From Acanthosoma haemorrhoidale (taxonomy: Eukaryota; Arthropoda; Insecta; Hemiptera; Acanthosomatidae), in NCBI GenBank assembly GCA_930367205.1, contig OV884011.1:118169866-118233865 (forward strand): a stretch of DNA of 64,000 bases, in the 5' to 3' direction. The position numbers and the translations under genes are program-made. The notes under the pieces are model-generated. The model ran no database searches. It saw only the letters and a list, made by a program, of their open reading frames with translations, and was not told the origin of the DNA. Position 1 is the first letter of the stretch, and every line of letters begins with the position of its first letter. Below, in pieces: positions 1 to 12,800 of this stretch.

Positions 1-1040
1 CAATATATCTGCTACCATTGAATATGTTCCACATGAGGCAGCTAACATACAATAGTACTCTCTAACACCACAACAACAACAACAACAACAAATGTACACC
101 ACATTGAAAATGCCATTTATTTTTTAGTATTACATTATTTTTGCACACTGTTTTCAATTTATTATTTGATAAACATATCTGGAAAATGTGGAAAGGGTAG
201 AGATTCTTACTTTCTTGTAAGTAGTAGAGTTGTGCTAGTTAATCCTCTCTGGTGAAACAATTAAAAATGGTGACTGTTTCTGAACAGGTAAACCATTCTT
301 AGGATTAATTAGTGATGGAAAGAATCAATGAATATGCAGCCCAGATCTTATGCTTCCCAGAAACAACAGTCCAGATCAGAGACTGGTCTGGGGAGGCAAG
401 GATTGGGCCTGAGGAAGAAGGGTGAAAGGACCACTGGGTGATTAATTGATAATCATGCAAAGTCTCTGGAATCACTTTTTAACTGCCTCTGAAACAGATC
501 AAAGACTTTGCCACTGATCTAGACATAACATTAAGTACTGAAGTTGTTCACACAAGTTTTTTTCAAAATGAATTAGCACGCTCAGAAGCCAGTCCCAGGA
601 CTATTGCTAACCATAAAACATTGGAGAACACAGAGGGAATTGCTTGAGATCACTTGAACTTCTAGACAGGTGCTGAAGAGTCTACCAAAGACTTGGTAGA
701 TAATAGCACTTATGTAGCGTTGTTAGAATGGATGTGAAAAATCCATGGAGATGACTTAGAGAGAAATCTCATAGGAGCCAAAAACAGCTCTACATCAGAC
801 CATCAATGAATGCGGATGCCGCATATATTTTACAGGACTATGTAATTCCGTTTGCAACATTTACTGATCATAATTTTATTTTTATGAATAACAATCCAAG
901 ACTAAATGTCACCACCCTGTGTTGACTAAATTCTTGACATGGGATCCTTACTTTAAACTTCAACTCCCTTACTTTTAAACTACTTTAAACAGCTCGTAGC
1001 CTGAGTGTAAACCCAATATAGTATCTAAGAGATGATACTA
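1..1040. other. No gene recognised
   Basis: This stretch has no long reading frame and no protein similarity I recognise. A short (CAA)n microsatellite lies near 66-92. The part from 300 to 840 is less AT-rich than its surroundings and could be an old repeat, but I see no coding blocks in it. Confidence 0.5.
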
Positions 1041-1043
1041 TGA

Positions 1044-1199
1044 ACAATTAAGAATGCACACCCTGAGCTGAGACATGCCATAGTGGCAGAATAGGAGACA
1101 ATTAACAATGCACATCCTGAGCTGAGACATTCCATTGCGGCAGAATATGAGACAATTAATAATGCATATCCTGAGCTGAGACATGCTGTTGAAGCCACA
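1044..1199. repeat. 54-bp tandem repeat, about 2.9 copies
   Basis: Three successive units start with acaatta at 1044, 1098 and 1152, a spacing of exactly 54 bp. Each contains the block CCTGAGCTGAGACAT. Because 54 is a multiple of three, the minus strand stays open and shows a repeated CLSSG..LLIVSYSA peptide, but there is no other sign of a gene, so I treat it as a minisatellite. Confidence 0.85.
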
Positions 1200-2090
1200 G
1201 ATTTATTTTTACCTTGTAATTTCAATCAAGTATTTAATTTTGTATTTCCTCTAGTTCAAATTTGCTTATTTGCTTCTTAATTGTTTAAGAAAACAAAATG
1301 TTAAATATAAGGAAAGTCGATAGTGAAATAAAAGGTGTGTTGTTAAACTGTGAGCCCTAATCCAGGCCAAATGTAAACATTGCAGGCTCGGCTTGCCCCC
1401 CTCTCTCCACCGGGCTGTCGTATTCCATCTCTCGCCGATGTTACATCGAGTGAATCTTTTTGCCATTTCTTTCCTCAGTCATAGTTCTCTAAGTGAGTTC
1501 GAACATTTTCACGCACAAACGGGGATTTCTCATCAAATGACCATACTGGCATTGATCTTCAAGAAGACTGGTATTTCAATGTTTATTACTTTACGATTGA
1601 GGGATCAATAGTTTCGGGATTGTTAAATGGTAAATTTTGCACAATGTCGTTGTATTTGATTAAACTAACGCTTAAATTCAAACTCTTACATATTATTATT
1701 ATGGATGTATAATTTATTTATTTATTCATTATAAATTTATTTATTCATTATAAATTTATTTATTCATTATGAATTCATTTATTTATTATTATTGCTTAAA
1801 GGAGTGTGAAATTGTTGATTCCGCTCGTGTTAACAAATATTATGTTAAAAATTATTGAATTAATTTATTATTTCTACTATTTCAAGGCAAGCTTGCTCAT
1901 AAATATTAATTCGTTTCCAGTTAAAATTTTGTTTACCTTTGCTGTTTGTTTTGAATATATATCAATTGTTACGATTACATGTTTATTCTTTTATACTAAT
2001 TCTTAAGTACCCAGTTGCAATTTTGAGCCATATATTTTCTACGCTAGTAAGGAGGAAAGGTTCTACTGAACCTCTCAAGCTGCGTAAACA
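1200..2090. other. Upstream flank of the BEL element, possible 5' LTR
   Basis: This stretch directly precedes the primer-binding-site candidate of the BEL/Pao element and could include its 5' LTR; a TGTT start near 1337 is possible. I found no second LTR copy to test this. About 1718-1790 holds a 20-bp tandem repeat based on TTATTTATTCATTATAAATT. Confidence 0.3.
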
Positions 2091-2110
2091 TTGGTCCTCC
2101 GGGCCGGATT
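2091..2110 (+). promoter_or_regulatory. Candidate BEL/Pao primer binding site and leader start
   Basis: The block TTGGTCCTCCGGGCCGGATT sits about 230 bp before the gag start and follows a CA dinucleotide that could end the 5' LTR. Insect BEL/Pao elements often carry a similar TTGGTCC..CGAGCCGGATT leader at this place. The assignment rests on that resemblance and on position. Confidence 0.45.
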
Positions 2111-2341
2111 GCAACTTGGTACCTCATTATTGATTAATGTCACATATTATTGCATATTTTGCATTGTTTCTCAGCTGTCTGGCTTCAACAGCTCTGTCTC
2201 AGCTCACTTTATTATTTTTTTCAAATTCTTAAATTTTGCACTTACTTGCTTTTCCCACTCACTTAATTGTTTTTCTGTTTTTCTCGTTTGCTTCCCCAAT
2301 CATAATTTCGTGCGAACTCCCATCGCAACAAATCTATCACC

Positions 2342-4915
2342 ATGGAAAATCTTGCAGCTGGTCGTAAAGTTTTGATCAATAGTCTCAAAACTAAACTTTC
2401 CAGCTTGATTACCGAACTCAGAGCCATCACGGATCAAGGTCATGCCATTGCAACTGATCACACACAACTCTTCCTGTTCAAAGGAATGTATATTGAACTA
2501 AAATCATACTTCGATGCCTTTAATGACACATGGGACCAGGCAATTGAGCTTGTGGCCCAATGGAATGTACCAAACGTATTTCCGTTGCCAGCAGATGTCA
2601 CGATGCAAAAGAATGCAAAGAGATACTATTATGAGTCGTGTGCTATATATGCAAGCCACATGAACCCTATACCTATTGCGAGTGGTGGAACAGCACACAA
2701 TCTTTCTCTAAATGAGTCACTCACGGTACGAGCCAGATTGTCCCAAATAAATTTACCCACCTTTAATGGGCTTCAGGTAGAATGGCCCTTGTTTCGCGAC
2801 ACGTACACATCATTAGTTCACAATGAACCTTCCATTTCAAACATTGAAAAATTTCTTTTCCTAGTGTCATGCTTGAAAGGCGCTCCACTTGCTTTAATAA
2901 AGGGCATTGAACTGCAGGAGGCTAACTACGAACAAGCGTGGAGAGTTCTAAATACCACTTACAACGACAAACGTCGACTGGCCAACAGCTACCTCAAGAA
3001 CGTGCTAGAATTCGCCCCCTTTAAAAGCAGACCATCTGCGACTGCCTTGAAACATCTATTGACCACAGTCGGCAAAAGTGTGGATCCCTTCAATCAATTA
3101 AAAATCCCTAACGCTGAGGACTTTATTTTGTTTTGCCTCGTTTTGCGATGTCTGGATCCTGGCACCCACCGATCGTTTGAAAAAGCTAATTCCGACACAG
3201 AATTCCCTAAATATCAGGATCTCATTGACTTCATAAAGGTTGAATGGAGATCTCTTGAGTTGACTTTTGAGAATGTAGCGCCATCACTTACCAAACAGAG
3301 TGGGCATCAAAACAACAAGCAACAGCCTTCTCCCCGAGTAACAGGATACCAAACTGCGCTTCTCGCTAGCAATCGCCCAGCTGGAAAAGAACAAACGAAC
3401 ACAGCAATGTTGAATTGCCCCGTATGCAATAATAGACACACACTATACCAATGTGCCTCGTTCAAGAGAGCGCCCCCTGCAGAAAGACTTTCCCGCCTGA
3501 AAAATTGGGCTGGTTGTACAAACTGCCTATCCAGCAAGCATACATCCAATCAGTGTACTTCTCAAAGAAGATGCCAAGCATGTGCTCAAAACCACCATAC
3601 TTGGTTGCACACAGAACGAGCACCCGGCAGCCTAAGCCATCACACTCAAGCAGCACCAGCTCTAACCAATGGGGTTGCACTGGGCAGCCAAAGTACTGGG
3701 GGTGAAGTCCTGTTAGCCACTGCCACAGTGGAAGTGCAAGATGCTGATGGAGCTTTCATTAAGGTTAGAGCCGTTACAGATAGTGGAAGTCAGCACTCAT
3801 TCATGACTGAGAATTGCGCTGCTCGATTGGGTCTGACTATCAAACCTTGTCTGCGAAACATATCAGGGATCGGCCAACAGCCTCTTGCAAGGTTGTCGGG
3901 CAAATTGAAGTGTAATATTCGTTCGCCTCTGGATTGTAAAGCTACAATAGAGCTTCAGGCTGAACCCATCGTAGTCCCTCGAATAACGGGCGATCTCCCA
4001 CATACTACTGTTTCTCATACCATACGAGATTTATATAAATCATATCTCCTTGCAGACCAAGATTTCTGGAAGCCAGGTCCTGTGGAATTTTCGCTAGGTG
4101 GTGACTTGTTCTTCGACATCATCACGGGTCGTCCCATAAAAGTCGCACCTCATGCTCCTCGCTTGCTGCCGACCATATTCGGCCATATCGTTGGTGGACT
4201 ATCCCAAAATACGTCTGACTCAAATGAAACCTCCAGTCTTCTAGTTCAATCAAATGGTGACATGAAAGATGTTATGTCCAAGTTCTGGGAGTTGGAAGAA
4301 GTCTCCAGACCACCCGTCATATCCGAAGAAGATAAGCTATGTGAGGCACATTTCGCATCCACGCATTATAGATTGCCCACAGGACGTTACGTTGTTTCCT
4401 TACCCCTCAAAGAGTCGATAAAAACGTTAACCAACCCCCACCAGCAAGCACTGAGCCGTCTCTTGAGCTTGGAGTTTGAACTTGCCAAGAACGCTTGGCT
4501 ACAGCAGGAATATTGCGACTTCATGAAAGAATACCTGGCACTGGGGCACATGAAGTTGGTTCCCATGAACACCTCAGCATATGTAATTCCTCACCATGCG
4601 GTTTTAAAGTGTCAAAACGGCTCAAACAAGCTGCGAGTTGTTTTTGACGCCTCATGTCGCACCAGATTCGGCTCCTTGAATGACCACATGTACACTGGAC
4701 CAAAGCTTCAGTTGGATATAGCTGATGTCATATCCAATTTTCGAACGCATCGGTTCGTCCTCACAGCTGATATAGTAAAAATGTATCGCCAGATAGCGAT
4801 AAATGAGCAAGACAGGAAATATCAGCATATTCTTTGGCGCTTTGACCCTAGCGACAACGTGCAAGAGTATGAGTTGTGCACCGTGACCTATGGCGAAAAA
4901 CATCAGCGTTCCTGA
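2342..4915 (+). pseudogene. BEL/Pao gag-protease-RT polyprotein, 5' part
   Basis: This is the gag-pol reading frame of a BEL/Pao LTR retrotransposon, open for 857 codons from an ATG in a CACCATGG context. A gag N-terminal region is followed by a DUF1759-like block near residue 137 (LPTFNGLQVEWPLFRDTY) and cysteine/histidine knuckles at about 358-425 (CPVCNN, CTNCLSSKHTSNQC). An aspartic protease site lies near 477 (VTDSGSQHSF). Reverse transcriptase starts near 770, with LTADIVKMYRQI at about 806. The frame breaks after VTYG near 4890 and ends in a stop at 4913-4915, while RT continues in another frame. The long intact gag suggests a fairly recent copy that lost activity by small indels. It is one retrotransposon pol gene in two pieces, not a host gene. 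Confidence 0.92.
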
Positions 4916-5784
4916 CTCAGAGAACAATTCAGCAGCTTGTTCACGATGAAGGTGCCCCATACCCACTGGCGTCACAGGCTTTGTTACGCGATATATATGT
5001 CGATGACATCGCCACCGGAGCTCAGTCTCCCTCGGCGCTGATGGACCTCAAAGATGACTTGAACTCATTGCTGGAAAAAGGTGGGTTCAAACTGAGCAAA
5101 TGGGCCAGCAACTGCCCCCTGCTAATAGATAGTCTGGACAATACTGAACTAGGTGGTACAAGCGTCACTTTGACTGATGAGACAGATGCCATAGTGAAGA
5201 TCTTAGGTATTCAATGGAGTCCTACAGAAGATACATTTGCTTATGAAATATCCACTCCACCATGGAATCCCACCAAACGAGCCATATTATCAGCGATTGC
5301 CCGCATTTGCGACCCCTTGGGTTTCCTCGCACCTGTCGTTTTCTATGCCAAAACCATAATGCAAGAAATGTGGATAGCGAAAACGGGCTGGGACGAAACC
5401 GCCTCGCCCGATGTTTGTGACAACTGGCTTTTGTTTATTAATCAACTACATTGTTTGAGTGCAGTCAAAATACCTCGCTGCTTCACTTCCTTGAAATCAG
5501 CTCTCTTCAAGATAATGGGATTCAGCGACGCATCGCAAAAGGGATACGCAGCAGTCTTATATGTAATAGCAATCACGGACACTGCCTGTGAAGTATCGCT
5601 ACTTAAGGCGAAATCAAAGTTAGCGCCCATAAAGCCATTGACTACACCCCGACTAGAACTCTCGGGTGCACTATTGCTTAGCCGTCTCTATCATTCATGC
5701 CAGACCATTCGTGAGAGACTTAATATATCCGAAGCCAGGTTTTTCACTGATTCTCAGATTGTATTAGGTAGACCGATAGTCTGA
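4897..5784 (+). pseudogene. BEL/Pao RT-RNase H, frameshifted 3' part
   Basis: This continues the BEL/Pao pol in a shifted frame, overlapping the end of the upstream piece. It carries the RT active site YVDD near 4998, the thumb region GFKLSKWASN, the connection block ICDPLGFLAPV, and an RNase H domain beginning FSDASQKGYAAVLY near 5521 with the later LELSGALL and FTDS blocks. The similarity stops at about 5765, just after FTDSQIVL, and a stop follows at 5782. The rest of RNase H, the whole integrase and the 3' LTR are missing, so the copy is 3'-truncated. I find no BEL-like sequence on this strand directly downstream. The element cannot transpose on its own. Confidence 0.9.
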
Positions 5785-5939
5785 GTTCTCGTAGCGTTTA
5801 AAATTTGCTTATTCATATTTTCCAGGCACTGATCTTTTTTCTAGGTCTTCTAGAATAAAAGCAAACAATGCTAATATATCAGATGAGAAAAAGGATAAAT
5901 ATATTTGAGAGTTGGCACAACTCAACGAGGTAAAAATTT

Positions 5940-6570
5940 ATGGGAACAATGAGGAATGGTGTTTGAGAGATCATTAATGTAGGAACTAATAGGGGAGGGA
6001 GAAATACTCGATCCTTCGGGACAGAGTAAAAAGATACGATAGTGGTTGATTTAGGGCAGCAACTACATAAATGTAGTAAACACCGTTGGTGAGAAATTAT
6101 CCAAACCCATTGGTAGAGCTATTTGAGAAGAGTAATAATTTGAAAAGAAAAATTGAGTGGTCTAGGGCGTCAACTAATTAGGTAAAATCTATGATAATTA
6201 TTACTGTTAGTATTTGTTGGTATGTGCATGAAAGTCACTAGTGATACTAACTAGTCTAGATTGTATGAATTAACCATACGACGGCAACCAAATTGGAAAA
6301 GCTTGGGGAGATTCTTCAATGAAATTAGAAATTGTGGATGTAACAATCTTTCAAGAGGTTTGGAGAAATGTGAAGGATAGTGATTGTGTGGTGGTCTTTT
6401 GATGAAGTAGGGTTGGGATTATTTTTAACGTTGTATTGTAGCTTTTTTCCAAGAAACTGGCAAGGTTAATTTAAGGGGAGACAAATTGTACATATGAAGA
6501 TTTTCAGGAACGATAAGTCAGTGAGGCATAAGTTAACGGGAATACCGTCAGGGCCAGCTGCATAAGTACG
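5940..6570 (-). pseudogene. Jockey-like LINE reverse transcriptase relic
   Basis: On the minus strand, near 6560, the translation reads GPDGIPVNL, the conserved opening of non-LTR RT. It continues with F..K..Q-type residues, and near 6025 there is a degraded counterpart of the VPQGSVLSPLLFN block. There are many stops and frameshifts. The same family recurs at 61210-62690: both copies share CTTTCAAGAGGTT and the RT opening in equivalent positions. It is a dead LINE fragment. Confidence 0.5.
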
Positions 6571-6654
6571 TGATCTTATAGAGGATATGTTATGTTAAGG
6601 GTGTAAGGTAAAAGAACACATACAGGGGCGTGCTCAGACTGAGAAGACCTTCAT

Positions 6655-8040
6655 TCAGTTTATTTGTTTTTTCTTCATATCCCCTTGTTATTATAAATTT
6701 TGGAAATCAGTATATATTCTACATAAATTAATCTATTTACAGTAGGTCATTACATGTCCTGTAGCTTGGCTACATTATATACACTTTTTAATAATTTTAC
6801 AATGCGATTTGTGATTGTTTCAAACGTATAATGCACATAATACATTCATTGTCTAAACATGTTTAAAAGTGATGGAGCTCACCTTATGAATCATAGACTT
6901 AAAACTAACTTAATCTAACAACAAAATTATTGATATTTTAGGATATTTATAATAAAAGGGAGAGAAAGAACACACTCATTTCAATGAACGACAGAAGGTT
7001 ACAAGACTGTTTATTTTCAGACATACAAAAAGCAGTGTTGACATGTTAACAATGTTGCCTTGATAATATGAGAATATCCCTCTCATGGTTATGGAATTCT
7101 TATATTTCTAATAAAAATCATAACTTAATTTTCCCGGACAATCTCGATCATCGATGCGGGAAGGGTATTGGGGGTCATAGTATTAAATACTGGTTTTGTT
7201 AGATGCTGCAACGAGTCGAAAAACTTGATGTTTCTCCGGTGGATGAACTCGCCAATGTGCAACGGGTGCAGATCGGCGTTTTTTAACCTCTCGAGAGAGG
7301 TATAACTGACCAATCTTCTCATGATCCCATTCTGAAATTGCTGGAGATTTTTAGCTGCATTGTCAGCCAAGTGAGTATGTTGTGAGGAAACGTACAGAAG
7401 AGCTGGCCGGAGGACACATTTATATATCATCAGTTTGAGACGAAGCGACAAGTTGGGTGAAGTTAGAAAATACGAAAGCCGGTAACAACTGTGTTTTTTC
7501 TATTTCGCTACTAAAATGGGTAGAGAGATAAATGGAGATGCCTGTCCGTTTGTATACCCAGATAGTACATTGAGAAAGCCGGCGAGTTCTCGTCCCTCCT
7601 ATAGTATAGAATTTTGGCAAGGCTTTTTCCCCCCTTTTTGGAGGAAGAAGATTACGAAGGTCGGTCTTCCCGGCGTTTTGACAGATGTTTAATTTACCCA
7701 GTCTGTCATTGATTACATTACAAACTGACTCGGTCTATGTAAGAGCTCTTTGTGCACTCATGATGCTGCTGCAAACAGCAACGTCGTCACCAAAAGCCAT
7801 CACTGTAGCTTTCTTGTAGTTTGTCCCAACAATATCACACGTGAATATCCTAAAAAGCACCGGAGACAAATCCGCTCCTTGAGGAACTGTGCAAGTTGGA
7901 GGGAATGGGTTCGAGCCTTTATTCAGTCAAAAGTGTAAACAGTTAGTTAGTTTTTTAGTGGTTTCGAGAAGTATCTCATCTTTTCCGAGGCCATTGATGT
8001 TGACGATAGCTAAATTGAGCTTGAGGTTATTTCACTTTCC
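6655..8040 (-). mobile_element. Jockey-like LINE relic, internally deleted, with 3' UTR
   Basis: Read on the minus strand, an endonuclease start (LNLAIVNINGLGKDE, near 8000) runs almost directly into reverse transcriptase, so most of the endonuclease is deleted. RT shows VPQGADLSPVLFRIFTCDIV near 7870 and the active site MAFGDDVAV near 7790, where A has become G. The C-terminal part at 7451-7125 has KLMIYKCVLRPALLY and ERLKNADLHPLHIGEFIHRR. The 3' UTR (7120-6655) includes a GGAGCTCACC...CTTAAAACTAACTTA block that recurs in the copy at 32600-33250. T-rich sequence near 6665 marks the poly(A) end. Several frameshifts make it a pseudogene. Confidence 0.85.
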
Positions 8041-8790
8041 AACAGAAAACATTCGGTTCGATATTGGCATCTACAGATGTAAGGTCTGAGAAATATATAT
8101 AGGAAAAAAATAAAATCCACAGAATCTCTTCCTGAAGATAACCAGCAGACCAACAGCCAGTATACCTTAGTACACTGGATAAATAAGAACAACTTATACT
8201 TAATACAACATAGATAAATAAGAACTATGATATAATTAAAATTAACCATAGGAACTGCATCCTATAATTGTATAATGCCAATTTATTATTTATTAATAAT
8301 ATTTCGGTTTCATTTCACATAAAAAAATCATTTCCTTTAGAACCTAATAATTCAATGTATTATAAAACAAATGTATGGCTTATTGCTATGATTTAACAGC
8401 TAGATTTTCCCTCCGGGCATAAGAGATAAAATAAATTAAATTATTATTAAATTAATTACGGTACGGCGATTACGATTTTTTGAATAATAACTTTATATTT
8501 CATTATTATAGTATAATATAATGTAATATGATGTAAGAATGCTACAGTATATATAAATTGGATCAAGCCACCGTACATAACAATATATTAAACGAAAGAC
8601 GAATAAAATAAAATGATAACAAACTCCAACACGAAGAAATAGGAACAGGCATACTAAACAAAACCAAGAAAGGACAGCTTACCAGAACCAGACGTAACTT
8701 AATTAACAGAAAATTTAGCTTATTGTTATTTATTATTTCACAAACTGGTCTACTTTTCAGGCATAAGGTACATTCAATAAACATTCAGTA
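8041..8790. other. No gene recognised
   Basis: This AT-rich stretch (8041-8790) lies between a LINE relic and a Tc1 relic. Only short chance frames are present and I recognise no repeat family. Confidence 0.5.
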
Positions 8791-8794
8791 TTAT

Positions 8795-9120
8795 AATTTC
8801 AAAAATGGTTTTGACGGTCGAGCAAGTTGCCCTTAATGTGGCTTTAGTGGAAGACGGTCGAAGCCAAAGATGGGTTTAGCTGAAACTAATGTTTGGAGAG
8901 CAATTACACGTTACCATGAGATAGGGTTTTGCAATCGCAGATCCGGATCAGGTCGGCCGCGTATTTAAGCGCCAAGATATGACTCATTTATTGTACTACA
9001 CACGCTTCGGAATCGGATTTCAACTGCTACTGATAATGTTCAACTTCTTCATAAAACTTGTCATATTCCCTAAGCTAGGACATAGGCTACTTGTTCGACC
9101 ACAGGCAACCGACGTACACT
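8795..9120 (+). pseudogene. Tc1-like transposase N-terminal relic
   Basis: From an ATG at 8805 the translation starts MVLTVEQVALNVALVEDGRS, the first helix-turn-helix of Tc1-family transposases. After a frameshift it continues as VWRAITRYHEIGF and RRSGSGRPR, the GRPR hook between the two DNA-binding subdomains. After a stop it goes on as APRYDSFIVLHTLRNRIST. Similarity fades by about 9110 and no DDE catalytic region follows. This is a 5' fragment of a Tc1 element with at least one frameshift and several stops. I did not find its terminal inverted repeat. Confidence 0.72.
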
Positions 9121-9682
9121 TTATGAGCCTGCCTCGCGGAATTGTGGGGAAACTTTGTGTGAGGGATCGGAAAAAAAAGTTGATTGAGATTACTGGTTTG
9201 AATAGCAGTTATTTACTTGTAAACATATAAATTTGTAGACATCATTATAAATGTCCTCAAAAATAATTTGATGGGTTTAGAGAGGAGGCGGCTTCCCACT
9301 ATGGAGTGAATGTCAATCCACTGGACCTATAATCTTCGTATTAAGGATTGATATCAGTATTGAATAAGACAAGTAAAAAATCGTTGTTAAACCCTTGTCG
9401 TTGACGTATCTTATAAAAAGAATTATTGTTGATTATCACTTAATATGCGCGTTAACCTATTCATTCATTCATTTGAACGGACCGCTCACGAACAAACCAG
9501 GTTGCCTTTTATCAACAGAAAAGTTTATTTTGGTATCTGATGAAGATATCCATTCACTGGCTGATAAGGTCTTATTCTGAATCGTAATCGTTATTTTCGT
9601 TATCAGTAAAAGATTAAGATTCAAAGTTCGTAGGTTAATTATTCATGTGCGAGTGTTGTGGAAAGTTTACTTTTACAATAAA
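9121..9682. other. Region upstream of seipin
   Basis: This would contain the promoter and 5' UTR of seipin. I cannot place a start site. A short in-frame extension upstream of the ATG at 9683 begins only at non-ATG codons, so I chose the ATG. Confidence 0.35.
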
Positions 9683-9897
9683 ATGCTTTTTAAAAATGCA
9701 ATATCTAGAAAACTGGACTTTTACAAATTACGAACTATTGAAACGGCCAACATAACGTTGGACACTGCTTTTAAAGCCGTATTACTTATTCTATTTATTA
9801 TTACAACAGTGTGGATATCAGTGTTTTTTTATGTCGCGTTTTATTACACCTATGTACCCTCTATTGAACATGTTAACAGCGTTAATTTGCAATTTAC
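9683..9897 (+). CDS. Seipin: Seipin exon 1 (coding part)
   Basis: It encodes residues 1-71: a short cytosolic N-terminus, TM1 and the start of the luminal domain. The donor is TTTAC|gtaagt, leaving phase 2. The next exon supplies the third base and gives T-S-C-E-P-E, as expected after LQF. Confidence 0.9.
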
Positions 9898-12800
9898 GTA
9901 AGTTAATGAATTTATCGTAATTATGGGTTTTGCTTTTAGCTTGACCATAAAGTGTTGAAATTCAACACTTTTATCAATAACTTAGAGTGTTTTGTAAAAT
10001 TAAGAGTATACTTTGATCTTTACCCTTGCAGAACACTTAACTTTTGAAATAGAAGTCTCTCAGCTGTCCTGCTTTTTTATTTTTCAATGAGGCACTTTTC
10101 AATCATGATGACAAATTATCATTTTAGTCTAATACTTAAGGTGTATTTTACTTAACTAAAGCAGCATTTTATATTTATTGTATGTCTAAAAGAAAAATGA
10201 TTTACATTGTTATTTTTCATATAAATGACCTTGTTACAATAATTTTAAGTTATTTTCTTATTCATAATAATGGTATTAACTAGGATAGTAATGGGTTTAA
10301 ATTTAGTATTTGTATGTATAGTAGTTCAGTTTGTTTGAACCAACAGGTCGGTGTTTTCATCATTTCGATTATAAAGGGAAAACTTATCAAATAAATAGTT
10401 TGCTAAAAGTGCTCCTGTATCTTCGTCTTGAGTCTGTCCATTATGTGTGATTACTGGAACTGCTGATTTATCTCCTAAAATTCGTTTTGGTTCTCTCCAA
10501 AGTCTGTGGTCACAAGGTTCCATACAGTGAAAGTGTTATCTGTTATTTTCTATCCTGTTTCTGCCTTGTTCCAGTCGAATAAGTCTCATGATCTCTTTCT
10601 AATTCGGTTTTTATTGTGTATCATTCGTAGTATATAATTTTGGTGTCTTATGGGATGTATTTAGTGGTCTGTCATGTGTGCAATTTTTGTATGTAGATAT
10701 CTGTATAGAAGAATAAATGGTGAATTGTTATATCAATTATTGAGGTTGAAGAAATAACGGTTAATAATGGTTGTAAAAATTATTCAATTGATTTTAAATT
10801 TTGAAGGAATATTCTACTTATCTTGAAGTATGTTTTCTAGATTGTGCTGAAAATGCAATAGTGGGAAGTTTGGAAAAACAATTGTGCCCATTTCGCTAGA
10901 TTTTAAGATTTTCCAGCAAGCAGTAATTTAAGATTTAAAATTCTATCCCCCCCCAAAGAACATATGCGAAATGGCAAGATAAACAGAGTTTCAAAGAAAG
11001 TTAGAAAAGTTTTGAGAAATGACTTAAAGATCAAGGACATCTCTCGATAGTGTGACATTAATTTGTGCCTCCTTAATTTTAATTTGGTTTATATATAATA
11101 TAACAAGCTACTTACTTTTCTATAATTTTTACTTGCTTATTCATAAATCGTACATAAAGTTTATAATAGATGACGGTTTATTTTATAAGTTTTAATTACT
11201 ATGATCTCAGGGTATTAATTCTAGTGCTTAAGTTTAGATTTTTCAAATATTTCCTATTTGTAGGTATATATATTTATATTGTTGTTGTGATATTAGAGAT
11301 TGTGGAGTTTTTATATAGTATTTAATCCAACTTATCAAGAAGGCAAAATAAAAACAAGTGAGAGTGTATGAAAAAAACAAAAGGTAGTATAGTTGTTGTT
11401 GTATCATAATGAACACACACAAAATTACTCTCTAGTTTTAGGCAGTTATAATTAGTTGTTGTTGTGGTTCTGAGAGAACACACACAGTTACTCGCTAGTT
11501 TTGGGATTAGCCCGTAATACATATTATTAGCTTGATATTGTGAGTAAGAAAAACTTAAAAACTTTGTTGGTTAGTGGTTATTGACTTAAAGCAGAACGGA
11601 AGAGAAATAGCACGAAGAGAAGAAGTATTAATTTTGTTTAAAGAATGAAGAGAATTAAAGAAGAAAAGGAATCGAATTTATAGACAAGTATTTATATAAT
11701 TAATATAAGTTTATTTTTTTATGTTTGTAAAATTAAATTCATCTTTTTGCCAGATTTATTTTTGTTAATAGAACCTAATAATAAATAGTAAATAAAATAA
11801 TTTTAAAGTAAAAGAATAAAAAATAGAATTATGACATATTATTCAAAGAACGTAATAATATATAATTTGAATACCTACCTAATCAGAATTACAAATAATT
11901 ATTAAAAATTATAGGTGGATACATTCTTCATTGTTGTTCGATGACCATTTTTTACTCCAGGCTTTATACTCTCATGCTGGTTTCTAGCTAATTCCAAATC
12001 ATCCCTGACCCTCTCCTTAGAAGCTCCAGCAATAACTGATTTGTTTTCCTGATCTAGTGCCAACTTTCTACCTGGCATTCAACACGCCCTATCTCCACCA
12101 ACAATCCTTAGTTTTCCCTGACCAATTAATTTCCCTTGTTCCCTGGTTTATTACTGCAGTCCTAAAATATAGGATCTTGATGAGCTGTCAAGAATGGAAC
12201 TACCCCATAAATGGAATGTACAGTAGAAGTGAATGGGCTGTGAGCAGTGGTTTGAGGCAAAATAGGCCTTGTGAAAATTCAAAGTACAACCCAGATAGCC
12301 CAAGAGTATTGTTGACAAAGATTTTTGACTTCTGACATTGATGCTCCCCAAAATGAAGACGACTCTCTCCATTAGTGCTTTATCTGCAGCTAGACTGGTT
12401 CGTCTCTATGGAAGAAGAGCCAAGCATATTAAATTGTTTAAAACCATATGGTCCTAGATTCTTTCAGTTTCATTATACGTTTTTGTTTGAGGCAAGAACA
12501 GGTGTTTTGAGATCCATTCTCAGTAGAAGGCCAGGATTGTGTATTTGTGGCATCATAGTTCTGTTCCTCTTATCTTTAATTAAAGTTTTGATTCTTAATT
12601 GTGGATATTTACTACCTACTTTTTTTAGCTTTCTGACACGAATTACCTTTGGTGAACGAAGGTTTACTAAATTATCAACCCCACACATATTTCCTTTTGA
12701 GTTAGCTCATAATCTATTAACAAATTTTATTAAGTGCTGAATGCATCCTAATGCTGTTGGCTTAATACGGGTCAGACGGCAATATGATGCACTTGGGAGC

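Noticed and set aside
3307..3549. Minus-strand and alternative-frame ORFs inside 2342-4915
   Set aside because: They overlap a much longer frame with clear BEL gag-pol motifs and have no motifs of their own.
9647..9682. Upstream extension of seipin exon 1
   Set aside because: The extension starts at a non-ATG codon; the ATG at 9683 gives an N-terminus of normal length.
10945..10960. C-run and other homopolymers as regulatory sites
   Set aside because: Short homopolymers (also near 19040, 28646, 54448) are common in such DNA and have no context that suggests function.
12057..12740. Frames of 92 and 121 codons in seipin intron 1
   Set aside because: No conserved block, no splice context and no continuity between the frames. 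Probably chance or an unknown repeat.
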